Assembly: GCF_000971235.1 (NCBI RefSeq)
Contig: NZ_BBMB01000007.1
Location: 1-64,000 of the forward strand
DNA length: 64,000 nucleotides
Origin: Demequina subtropica
GTDB taxonomy: Bacteria > Actinomycetota > Actinomycetes > Actinomycetales > Demequinaceae
Direction of reading: 5' to 3'
Shown: positions 18,551 to 30,500 of the stretch, piece by piece
Numbering within the stretch: position 1 is the first letter of the stretch
Layout of the letters: each line of letters begins with the position of its first letter
Made by a program: the position numbers and the translations under genes
The notes under the pieces: generated by a model
Seen by the model: only the letters and a program-made list of their open reading frames with translations
What the model was told of the DNA's origin: nothing
The model's database searches: none

Positions 18551-20596
18551 ATGTCACGACACGTCCCCACGAAGACGAAGGCCCTGGGGGCCGCCGGCGT
18601 CGCCGGCCTCCTCGCCGTCGCTCTCGCCGTCCCCGCCACCGCAGCCGAGGAGGGCCAGACCGAGATCCAGATCCTGGGCATCAACGACTTCCACGGGCGC
18701 ATCCTGCCCGACTCCTTCGGGGAGTCCGCGGGTGCCGCCTCCATGGCGACCGCCGTCGCCGAGCTCGAGTCGCTCTACCCGAACACCGTGTTCGCGGCGG
18801 CGGGCGACCTCATCGGCGCCTCGACCTTCGAGAGCTTCATCGCGAAGGACAAGCCGACCATCGACGTCCTCAACGCGATGGACCTCGACGTGTCCGCGGT
18901 GGGCAACCACGAGTTCGACCAGGGCTACGAGGACCTGGTGGACCGCGTCATGGCCCCTTACGACGCGGTGACCAACCCCTACGGCGGCGCGTCGTGGGAG
19001 TACCTGGGCGCGAACGTGCGGTTCGTCGACACGGGGGACCCGGCGCTGCCGGAGACGTGGATCCAGACCTTCGGGGACATCGAGGTCGGCTTCATCGGCG
19101 CGGTGACGGAGGAGACCCCGTCGCTCGTGTCGCCCGACGGCATCGAGGGCCTCGAGTTCGAGGACGAGGCCGTGGCCGCGAACCGCAGCGCCGCGGTCCT
19201 CGAGGGTGAGGGAGCCGACGTGGTGATCCTCCTGGTGCACGAGGGCGCGCCCACCACGGAGTACGCCGACGCGGTGGACACGTCGAACAACTTCGGTCAG
19301 ATGCTGGCCGACCTGGACCCGAGCATCGACGCTGTCGTCTCGGGCCACACCCACATGGCCTACGACCACGACGTCCCGGTGGCGGAGTGGGCCGGCAACG
19401 CCGTCACCGAGCGCCCTGTCGTCTCGGCGGGCCAGTACGGCATGTACCTCAACCAGCTGATCTTCACGGTGGACGATGCGACGGGCGAGATCGTGTCGAT
19501 CGACAGCGACCTGATCGACCTGTGGGAGACGGGCGCCTCCGCGCCCGTGTACCCGGAGGACCCGGACGTCGCGGAGATCACGGCGCTCGCGGCCGCCGAG
19601 GCGGATGTGCTCGGCGCGGTCGAGCTCGGCGACCTGGACGGGCCGCTGTACCGGGCCCGCATCGAGGGCGGCTCGTCCGGCTCCTCGCGCGGCGCCGAGT
19701 CCACGCTCGGCAACGCGGTCGCGGAGGTCCAGCAGTGGGCCACCGAGGGCCTGGGCGTCGAGGTGGCGTTCATGAACCCGGGCGGGCTGCGTGCCGACAT
19801 GCTCGGCGCGGCGGCGGGCACGGGCGACTACCCGAGCCCCGTCACGTACAAGCAGGCCGCGAGCGTCCAGCCGTTCGCCAACACGCTGGTCGCGATGACC
19901 CTGACGGGCGAGCAGATCGCCGCCGTCCTGGAGGAGCAGTGGCAGCCCGAGGGCTCGTCGCGTCCGTTCCTGCGCCTGGGCACGTCGGACGGGTTCGCGT
20001 ACACCTACGACCCGACGGCGGCGGCCGGCGAGCGCATCCTCGAGATCACGCTCGACGGCGAGACCATCGCGGCCGATGACGAGGTCCGCGTGGTGGTGAA
20101 CTCGTTCCTCGCGGCCGGTGGCGACAACTTCGGCACCTTCGCGGAGGGCGCCGACCGCGCCGACTCGGGGCGCATCGACCTCAACGCGATGGTCGACTAC
20201 CTCGCGGACGCCGGCTCGATCGGTCCCGACTACGCGCAGCACTCGGTGGGCATCACGGGCACCGACGGCCTGACGGCCGGGTCCGAGGCCACGCTCGAGC
20301 TCTCGTCGCTCGCCTTCACGGGCGCGGGCGAGCCGGTGGACCAGACGGTCACCGTGACGCTCGGCAAGTGCGTGATCGGGGTGTTCGAGGTCGACGGCTC
20401 GCTGCCGACCGACCTGTACGACGAGCAGGGCACCGCCACCGTCACGTTCACGGTGCCCAAGCGCCTCAAGGGCGAGCAGACGCTCACCATCACGGGCGAC
20501 ACGACGGGCACCGAGGTGTCGATGACCGTGGACGTCGCCAAGAAGGCGAAGTCCAACAACGGCAAGGGCCACGGCAAGCCGAAGGGCAAGCACTAG
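18551..20596 (+). CDS. Secreted bifunctional metallophosphatase/5'-nucleotidase
   Basis: 681 residues with a signal peptide (residues 1-30, ending AVPATAAEE). N-terminal metallophosphoesterase domain: [31 protein letters not shown] and [10 protein letters not shown] (dinuclear metal site). C-terminal 5'-nucleotidase domain: [39 protein letters not shown] and the [11 protein letters not shown] substrate loop. Releases phosphate and nucleosides from extracellular nucleotides. It lacks a sorting motif and ends in a Lys/Gly/His tail (KKAKSNNGKGHGKPKGKH) that may bind anionic wall polymers. AAAGGA lies eleven bases before ATG 18551. Closely similar to the next gene, so a tandem duplication. Confidence 0.92.
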   Translation: MSRHVPTKTKALGAAGVAGLLAVALAVPATAAEEGQTEIQILGINDFHGRILPDSFGESAGAASMATAVAELESLYPNTVFAAAGDLIGASTFESFIAKDKPTIDVLNAMDLDVSAVGNHEFDQGYEDLVDRVMAPYDAVTNPYGGASWEYLGANVRFVDTGDPALPETWIQTFGDIEVGFIGAVTEETPSLVSPDGIEGLEFEDEAVAANRSAAVLEGEGADVVILLVHEGAPTTEYADAVDTSNNFGQMLADLDPSIDAVVSGHTHMAYDHDVPVAEWAGNAVTERPVVSAGQYGMYLNQLIFTVDDATGEIVSIDSDLIDLWETGASAPVYPEDPDVAEITALAAAEADVLGAVELGDLDGPLYRARIEGGSSGSSRGAESTLGNAVAEVQQWATEGLGVEVAFMNPGGLRADMLGAAAGTGDYPSPVTYKQAASVQPFANTLVAMTLTGEQIAAVLEEQWQPEGSSRPFLRLGTSDGFAYTYDPTAAAGERILEITLDGETIAADDEVRVVVNSFLAAGGDNFGTFAEGADRADSGRIDLNAMVDYLADAGSIGPDYAQHSVGITGTDGLTAGSEATLELSSLAFTGAGEPVDQTVTVTLGKCVIGVFEVDGSLPTDLYDEQGTATVTFTVPKRLKGEQTLTITGDTTGTEVSMTVDVAKKAKSNNGKGHGKPKGKH

Positions 20597-20617
20597 GCCA
20601 TGAGCTGAACCGATCAG

Positions 20618-20655
20618 GGCGACGGGGTCCGGCCGCGAGGCCGGGCCCCGTCGCC
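20618..20655. terminator. Terminator after first 5'-nucleotidase
   Basis: Seventeen-base-pair stem (GGCGACGGGGTCCGGCC, 20618-20634; loop GCGA; complement at 20639-20655) with one G-T pair, 22 bases after the stop codon. There is no T tract, which is common in high-GC actinobacteria. Confidence 0.75.
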
Positions 20656-20789
20656 GTGTGTCGACCGTGTGACGCGGCGGTAAGGACTGGGTGAATAACA
20701 GGCGCTTCGCCTTCTCGGTGGCACTGAGCGCCGATACCGTGCGACTGCGCCGGGTGACCCCGCGCGCCCACGTTCGTCAAGGAGACAGC

Positions 20790-23384
20790 ATGAACCGACC
20801 CGCGCCGCATGCGCTGACCCTGGGGGCCGCCGGCGCGGCGGGCCTCCTGGCGGTCGCGCTCGCCGTACCCGCCCAGGCCGCCGTGACCATCGAGGAGGCC
20901 GTGTCCGTCCAGATCCTGGGGATCAACGACTTCCACGGCCGCATCCTGGTCGACACCTACAACGGCTCCGCGGGCGCGGCGTCGCTCGCGACCGCGGTCG
21001 CGGACCTCGAGTCGGAGTACCCGAACTCGGTCTTCGCGGCGGCGGGCGACCTCATCGGCGCCTCGACGTTCGAGAGCTTCATCGCGCAGGACAAGCCGAC
21101 CATCGACGCGCTCAACGCGATGGGGCTCGACGTCTCGGCGGTGGGCAACCACGAGTTCGACCAGGGCTACGAGGACCTGGTGGACCGCGTCATGGCCCCC
21201 TACGACGCCGTGACCAACCCGTACGGCGGCGCGACCTGGGAGTACCTGGGCGCGAACGTCCGCTACGTCGACACGGGCGACCCGGCGCTGCCGGAGACCT
21301 GGATCCAGGAGTTCGACGGCGTCGAGGTCGGGTTCATCGGCGCGGTGACGGAGGAGACCCCGTCGCTCGTGTCGCCCGCCGGCATCGAGGGCCTCGAGTT
21401 CGAGGACGAGGCGCTCGCGGCGAACCGCAGCGCCGAGGTGCTCGAGGAGGAGGGGGCGGACGTCATCGTGCTCCTGGTGCACGAGGGCGCCCCGACCACG
21501 GCCTACGCGGACGCGGTCGACACCTCGAACAACTTCGGCCGGATGCTGGCCGACCTGGACCCGAGCATCGACGCGGTCATCTCGGGCCACACCCACATGG
21601 CCTACGACCACAAGGTCCCCGTGCCGGAGTGGATCGACGAGGGTCGCGCCGTCACCGAGCGCCCGGTCGTCTCGGCCGGCCAGTACGGCATGAACCTCAA
21701 CCGCCTGATCTTCACCGTCGGCGCGGACAGCGGCTCGATCGCCGAGGTCGAGACCAGCATCGTCGACCTGGTCGAGTCCGGCGCCTCCTCTCCGGTGTGG
21801 GCGGCCGACCCGGACGTCGCGGCGATCGTGTCCGCGGCGCAGTCGAACGCCGAGGTGCTGGGCGCCGAGGTGCTCGGCGAGATGGACGCGCCGCTGTACC
21901 GCGCGAAGACCGAGTCCGGCTCGTCCGGCTCGAGCCGTGGCGGCGAGTCGACGCTCGGCAACGCGGTGGCCGAGGTCCAGCGCTGGGCGACCGAGGGCCT
22001 GGGCGCGCAGATCGCGTTCATGAACCCGGGCGGCCTGCGCGCCGACATGATCGGCGCGGACGGCGACGGCACCGGTGAGATCACCTACAAGGCCGCGGCG
22101 AGCGTGCAGCCCTTCGCCAACACCCTGGTGACGATGACCCTCACGGGTGAGCAGATCGCCGCGGTGCTCGAGGAGCAGTGGCAGCCGTCGGGCTCGTCGC
22201 GTCCGTTCCTGCGCCTGGGCGTCTCGGAGGGCTTCGAGTACACCTACGACGCGACCGCCGCGGAGGGCGAGCGCATCCTCCAGATGTGGCTGGACGGCGG
22301 CCTCATCGACCCGTCCGACACCTTCACGGTCACGATGAACTCGTTCCTCGCGGCCGGCGGCGACAACTTCACCACGTTCGCCGAGGGCACCGACGTCGCC
22401 GACTCGGGGCGCATCGACCTCGCCGCGATGGTCGACTACCTGGCGGACAACGGCTCGCTGGGCACGGACTACGCCCAGCACGCGATCGGTCTGCAGGGCC
22501 TCGACTCGTTCGATGTCACCGCGGGCGACGCGCTCGCGTTCGACCTCACGTCGCTCATGATGACCGGCGCGGGCGACCTCACCGACGCCAACGTGATGGT
22601 GTCGATCGGGGGCGAGGACCTGGGCACGTTCCCGGTGACCAACACGCTGCCGACCGACATCCTCGACGAGCACGGCACCGCCGAGGTCGACGTGACGCTC
22701 CCCGAGGACCTCACGGACGGCGTCCACGAGCTCCTCATCGAGGGTGACGTGACCGGCACGTCGTTCGCGGTCGCGCTCGACGTGACGGCGCTCGAGGCGG
22801 AGCCCGAGCCCACCACGGAGCCCGAGCCCACCACGGAGCCGGAGCCCACCACCGAGCCCGAGGACGGCGTCACGAGCGTCTCGCTCGAGGGCGTCACGCT
22901 CACCGTCTCGGACGGCGACATCACCACGTTCACCACGATGGAGGAGTCGGCGCTCGGCGTCCAGGACGCCGATCACGACTTCCCGGCCGGCCTGTTCGCC
23001 TTCCGCATCGGGAGCCTCGAGCCGGGCGCCACGGTGAGCGTCGAGATCGCGCTCGACGATCTCTACGACACCGAGGGCTGGACGCTCCGCAAGCTCATCG
23101 GCGGCGCGTTCATCGACGGCCCGGACGCGACGTTCGGCACGTCGGGCGGCGTCACCACGATCACGTTCGCGATCACCGACGGCGGGATGTTCGACGCCGA
23201 CGGCGAGGCGAACGGCACGATCGTCGACCCGGTGGGCCCGGCCGTCGCGGCCGCGGCCTCCACGGGCGGGCTGGCGGAGACGGGTGCGGACGGCGTCGGG
23301 AGCCGCCTCGCGATCACCGCGATGCTCATGCTCGCCGGCGCGGCGCTCGTGCTCGCAAGCCGCCGCCGCAGCGCGCTAGGCTGA
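20790..23384 (+). CDS. Wall-anchored 5'-nucleotidase with LAETG sorting signal
   Basis: 864 residues; start ATG 20790 with AAGGAG at 20779-20784, though the frame is open to 20691. Signal peptide ends near PAQAA. Metallophosphoesterase and 5'-nucleotidase domains repeat the motifs of the preceding paralogue ([37 protein letters not shown]). After residue about 670 comes a (EPEPTT)n linker, then an extra domain of about 130 residues absent from the first copy, then LAETG, a membrane helix and RRR. LAXTG is the class-E sortase motif of high-GC actinobacteria, so this copy should be covalently wall-bound while the first is released or ionically held. No sortase gene is in the window. Confidence 0.92.
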   Translation: MNRPAPHALTLGAAGAAGLLAVALAVPAQAAVTIEEAVSVQILGINDFHGRILVDTYNGSAGAASLATAVADLESEYPNSVFAAAGDLIGASTFESFIAQDKPTIDALNAMGLDVSAVGNHEFDQGYEDLVDRVMAPYDAVTNPYGGATWEYLGANVRYVDTGDPALPETWIQEFDGVEVGFIGAVTEETPSLVSPAGIEGLEFEDEALAANRSAEVLEEEGADVIVLLVHEGAPTTAYADAVDTSNNFGRMLADLDPSIDAVISGHTHMAYDHKVPVPEWIDEGRAVTERPVVSAGQYGMNLNRLIFTVGADSGSIAEVETSIVDLVESGASSPVWAADPDVAAIVSAAQSNAEVLGAEVLGEMDAPLYRAKTESGSSGSSRGGESTLGNAVAEVQRWATEGLGAQIAFMNPGGLRADMIGADGDGTGEITYKAAASVQPFANTLVTMTLTGEQIAAVLEEQWQPSGSSRPFLRLGVSEGFEYTYDATAAEGERILQMWLDGGLIDPSDTFTVTMNSFLAAGGDNFTTFAEGTDVADSGRIDLAAMVDYLADNGSLGTDYAQHAIGLQGLDSFDVTAGDALAFDLTSLMMTGAGDLTDANVMVSIGGEDLGTFPVTNTLPTDILDEHGTAEVDVTLPEDLTDGVHELLIEGDVTGTSFAVALDVTALEAEPEPTTEPEPTTEPEPTTEPEDGVTSVSLEGVTLTVSDGDITTFTTMEESALGVQDADHDFPAGLFAFRIGSLEPGATVSVEIALDDLYDTEGWTLRKLIGGAFIDGPDATFGTSGGVTTITFAITDGGMFDADGEANGTIVDPVGPAVAAAASTGGLAETGADGVGSRLAITAMLMLAGAALVLASRRRSALG

Positions 23385-23395
23385 CGCTGGACGCG

Positions 23396-23425
23396 ACGGG
23401 GCCGGGCCGCATGGCCCGGCCCCGT
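23396..23425. terminator. Terminator after second 5'-nucleotidase
   Basis: Perfect thirteen-base-pair stem ACGGGGCCGGGCC / GGCCCGGCCCCGT around loop GCAT, beginning 12 bases after the stop codon. It separates the nucleotidase pair from gcvP. Confidence 0.8.
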
Positions 23426-23496
23426 TCGCGCGTCCGGGCGCGGGCCGTCCGCCGCGCCCGGGACACGCGGGTGCGACGATGCGCAAGAATGGCCCG

Positions 23497-26346
<2,850 letters not shown>

Positions 26347-26422
26347 GCCGCCCGCGGCACGGAGGGGAGCGGACGGCGGGGTGCTGGGCGGTATGCGAGC
26401 CTTGCGCCGCTACCCTGGCGTC

Positions 26423-26476
26423 ATGAACCCGTCGCACGCTCGTCGTCGCCCTCGCGCCGGGTCCCGAGGGTCATGA
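26423..26476 (+). CDS. Possible 17-residue Arg-rich leader peptide
   Basis: ATG 26423 opens a frame of 17 codons (MNPSHARRRPRAGSRGS) whose TGA overlaps the kinase ATG as ATGA. TACCCT at 26411-26416 ends six bases before the ATG, so a leaderless transcript starting here is plausible. Five of 17 residues are Arg. The kinase itself has only GAGGG two bases before its ATG, so coupling to this short frame could supply its translation. Too short to test by coding statistics here. Confidence 0.35.
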   Translation: MNPSHARRRPRAGSRGS

Positions 26477-27555
26477 CGCGTCCGCCCCTCCAGCCGCCGG
26501 TGCTGCCCGGCTACGCGCATGTGCGCCCGCTCGGCCAGGGCGGCTTCGCCGACGTGTTCCTCTACCAGCAGGACATGCCGCGTCGACAGGTGGCGGTCAA
26601 GGTGCTGCATGCGAAGATCCGCGACACCGCGGTGCGCGCGCTCGGCGTGGAGGCGGACGTCATGGCGGCGCTGAGCGCGCACCCGTCGATCCTCACGCTG
26701 CACGAGGCCTCCGTGTCCGCTGACGGGCGTCCCTACATGGTGGTCGAGTACTGCCCGGGATCGCTCGCGAACCGCTACCGCGCCGAGCGCATCCCCGTCC
26801 CCGACGTGCTCGCGGTGGGGATCCAGATCGCCTCCGCGGTCGAGGCGGCCCACCGCATCGGCATGCTCCACCGCGACATCAAGCCGTCCAACATCCTGGT
26901 GACGCAGTTCGGGCACCCGGTGCTGTCCGACTTCGGCGTCGCGACCGCGGTGATGGCGGGCGACGCGGACGACGTCGCGATGAGCCCGCCGTGGAGCGCG
27001 CCCGAGGTGGTGGACCGCATGAGCTCGGGCACCGTCGCCTCGGACGTGTGGTCGCTCGCCGCGACGGTCTACACGCTGCTCGCGCAGCACAGCCCGTTCG
27101 ACGAGCCGGACCGGCGCCTCTCCCAGGACGACCTCAAGGCGCGCATCGTGAAGGCCCGCTACCGCAACGTGGGCCGGGAGGACGTCCCCGCCTCGCTCGA
27201 CGCGGCCCTCGCGGGCGGCATGCGCAAGGATCCGGGCGACCGCTACCGCAGCGCGCTCGCGTTCGGGCAGGCGCTCCAGGCGGTCCAGCGCGAGCTCGAC
27301 CTCCCGGTGACGCCGCTCGAGGTCCCCACGGAGGCGTGGGCGCACGCCTCACGCGTGACGGTCGACGACGGCCCGCGCGGCCCCAAGCGCTCGCACGTGC
27401 CTATCGCGCAGCGGCGCCGTCCCGCGCCGACGACGGGCACGCTCACGCGTCAGCCGCACACGACCCCGCGCACGCTCGTCGCCTGGGTGGTGGGCGCGGC
27501 CGCCGCCGCGACGGTCACCACCGTGCTCGTGATGACGCTGGCGGGCGGCGGGTGA
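26473..27555 (+). CDS. Tail-anchored serine/threonine protein kinase
   Basis: 360 residues. Complete Hanks-type catalytic domain: glycine loop GQGGFADVF (21-29), AVKVL with Lys43, HRDIKPSN with catalytic Asp135, DFG at 153-155, SAPE at 175-178. The activation loop lacks the usual Thr-Thr pair but has Ser171 and Ser175. A basic linker (about 300-325) leads to one membrane helix at 334-356 and only four further residues, so there is no extracellular sensor and no PASTA repeats. The next gene starts within its stop (GTGA) and encodes a giant ectodomain with its own membrane helix. First gene of a cluster resembling the PFNA cluster (pkb2-fn3-aaa-duf58-tgm) of bifidobacteria. Confidence 0.9.
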   Translation: MTRPPLQPPVLPGYAHVRPLGQGGFADVFLYQQDMPRRQVAVKVLHAKIRDTAVRALGVEADVMAALSAHPSILTLHEASVSADGRPYMVVEYCPGSLANRYRAERIPVPDVLAVGIQIASAVEAAHRIGMLHRDIKPSNILVTQFGHPVLSDFGVATAVMAGDADDVAMSPPWSAPEVVDRMSSGTVASDVWSLAATVYTLLAQHSPFDEPDRRLSQDDLKARIVKARYRNVGREDVPASLDAALAGGMRKDPGDRYRSALAFGQALQAVQRELDLPVTPLEVPTEAWAHASRVTVDDGPRGPKRSHVPIAQRRRPAPTTGTLTRQPHTTPRTLVAWVVGAAAAATVTTVLVMTLAGGG

Positions 27556-30500
27556 CCGACCTCGGCCGCGCCACCGCCGCGCGACGCCGCAGGACGATGC
27601 GCATCGTCACGGGCGTCGCGCTGGTCGCGGCCGTCGTGGGCGTCGCCGTCGCGCCCGGCTTCGACGAGCGCGAGGCCGATGCGATCGACCCGACGGTCTG
27701 GGCGCTCCAGACCGCGTCGGGAGAGCGGTACGCCCGCGTCAACACCGCGCTCGCGGAGGTCGACACGGTCAAGGAGGTCGACGCTCCCAACGACATCCTC
27801 CAGTACCGCGACCGCCTGCTCGTCGTGTCCTCCGGGCTCACGCGCGCCGTCGCGCTCGAGGCGAGCCGGCCGCGCGATCTCGATGCCGCGGCCGAGGGCG
27901 CGGTCGAGACCCCGGCCGGGACCACCGCCGTGGTGTCCGAGGGCGACGCGGTCGCGTACCTCGCCGCCGATGGCGACGTCCTGGTCGGCCGGATCTCCGA
28001 CGACACGGTGCTGTCGCCGCGCGAGGTCACGCTCGCGAGCGGCGACGGCCTGCGCGCGGTCGCGGTCGCCGTGACGGCCGACGGCGACCTCGCCGCGTAC
28101 TCCCCCGCTCACGGCGGCGTGGTGCGCGCGGGGCTCGACGGACGCGTGGACGGCATCGACGCGGTTGTGGGGGCGCCCGAGGACGCGGCCTACCAGGTGT
28201 CCTTCGCGGGCGACGACTGGGTGCTGCTCGAGGCGGACTCGGGCGAGCTGTGGCGCGCGTCGGTCGACGGCGCCGTCGCGACCGGGACCGAGGCCGACGC
28301 GCGCCTGCAGCACCCGACCGCGTCGGCCGACGTCGCGATCGCCGACGGGTCGGGCCTGGTGGTCGTGCCGGCCGACGGGGGCGCGGCGACGCGGGTCTTC
28401 GGCTCGTCCGCGGCCGCGGGCGCGCCCGCGGCACCCGCCGAGCTCGACGGCGTCGCCTACGCGGCGTGGCTGCCCGCCGGAGGAGGCTCCGGGACGCTGT
28501 GGAGCTCCGCGGGGCCGACCGTCTCGCTCGACTATGCCGACGGCACGCTCGGCGAGAGGCGCGAGCCCTCGCTGCGCTCGAACGGCTCGCGCATGGTGCT
28601 CAACGAGGTGCGCAGCGGCTGGGTGTGGGACGTCCCGTCGGGCACGCTCGTCGCCTCGTCTCAGGACTGGGACCCGGAGGACCCGGCGACCACCACCGAG
28701 GACGAGCAGCAGCAGGCGTCCGAGGTGCGCGATCCGCGCCCGCCGGTCGCCGAGGACGATGCGCTCGGCGTGCGGGCGGGGCGGCAGGTCCGGCTCCCGG
28801 TGCTGCTCAACGACCACGACCCGAACGGCGACCTGCTCACGGTCGACATCGCGTCGCTCACGCAGCCCGCCGACGACTTCGCGAGCATCGCGATCGGCGA
28901 CGACGGACAGTCGCTCGTCGCCACGGTCGCGCCGGGCGCGACCGGCAGCGCGACGTTCTCCTACGCGGTCTCGGACGGCTCCGGCCCCGAGGGGATCTCC
29001 CCCGCGGCGGAGGTCACCCTCACGGTGTCGGAGTCCGAGGCCGCACCCGAGTGGTGCGGGACGGAGGGGTGCCTCGCGCCATGGCCCGCCCCGCGACTCG
29101 AGAGCGGCGGCACCGTCACCGTCGACGTGCTCGAGGCGTGGGTGGACCCGGACGGCGACCCCCTCTACCTCGCCGCCGCCGCATCGTCCGATCCCGACGT
29201 CGCGGTCGCCGCGACGCCGGACGGCACCGTGGTGGTGCGCCATGGCGGCGAGGCGAACCTCGTGGAGGTCGAGGTCACGGTCGCGGACTCGCGCGGGATG
29301 ACGGCGACGCGCACGCTCACGGCGTCCGTGGTGACCTCGCCCCGGCTCAGCGTCGATCCGCTCGCCGTGACCTCGCTGCAGGGCGTGCGCACGCTCATCG
29401 ACCTCACGGGCCACGTCACCGGCGGCGCGGGGGCGCCCCTGGTGACCGAGGCCAGCGTGGACCCCGCCGACAACGCGACGGTCGAGGTCGCGCCAGACGC
29501 CGCGGGCGTGCTGTTCGCGGCCGAGGAGCCCGGGACCTACACCGTGCAGCTCACCGTGGTCGACGGCGCGCTGCAGGCACGCGGCACCGCGCGTGTCACG
29601 GTGGTCGCGCCCGAGGAGGAGGCGCTCGCGACGGTGCCGCTCACGGCGTTCGTGCGCCCGCATGAGGACGTCACGGTCGATGTGCTCGACGCGGTCACGA
29701 ACCCGGGAGGCCGGGTGCTCCTGCTCTCCGACGCCTCGGTCGACGCGACCGACGGCGCGCGCGTGGAGGCGTCGATCGTGGGACACGGCGCGCTGCGCCT
29801 GTCGGGCACCACGGGCGACGGCGAGCCGGGGGTGCTGGGCGTCGTGTCCTACACGGTCTCCGACGGCTCGGGCCGTGCCGCCATGACCGTGCGGGGCGAG
29901 ATCACGGTGATGCTGCTCGACGGCTCGGTGCCGTCCCCACCCCTCGCGGCGGACGATGCGATCACGGTGCGCGCGGGCGGCCAGGTGGACGTGCGGGTGC
30001 TGGCGAACGACGTCGCGGGCGCGGGCGCCGTGGTGGCGCTCGACCCCGGCTCGGTGGCCGCGTCCGACGGCGACGGGCTGGCGTTCGCCGCGGGCTCGAT
30101 CGTGCGCATCCTCGCCCCCGACGCCCCCGGCACCTACCGCATCCCGTACGCCTCGTACGTGCTCGGCTACCCGTCCCAGCGCGACACCGCGACCGTGGTG
30201 GTCACGGTGACCGACGGCCTGGACAACGCCGCGCCGACCCCCGAGGACATGGCGGGGCGCGCCTCGTCGGGCGAGGAGGTGCGGCTCGCGTTCGACGGCA
30301 CCGGGATCGACCCGGACGGCGACGAGGTGCGGCTCGACGCGGTGGTCACGCAGCCCACCAACGGCGCCGCGCGCGTGAGCGCGGACGGCACCGCGCTCGT
30401 CTACACGTCGGTCGCGGGCTTCGCGGGCCAGGACGCGTTCGAGTTCCGCGTGGTCGACGCGCGCGGGCGCGCCGCGACGGCGACCGCGCGCATCGGCGTG

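Noticed and set aside
23385-23496. Glycine riboswitch before gcvP, or in the 46-base gap before gcvT
   Set aside because: Both gaps are too short for a tandem glycine aptamer, and the gcvP gap is mostly a terminator hairpin.
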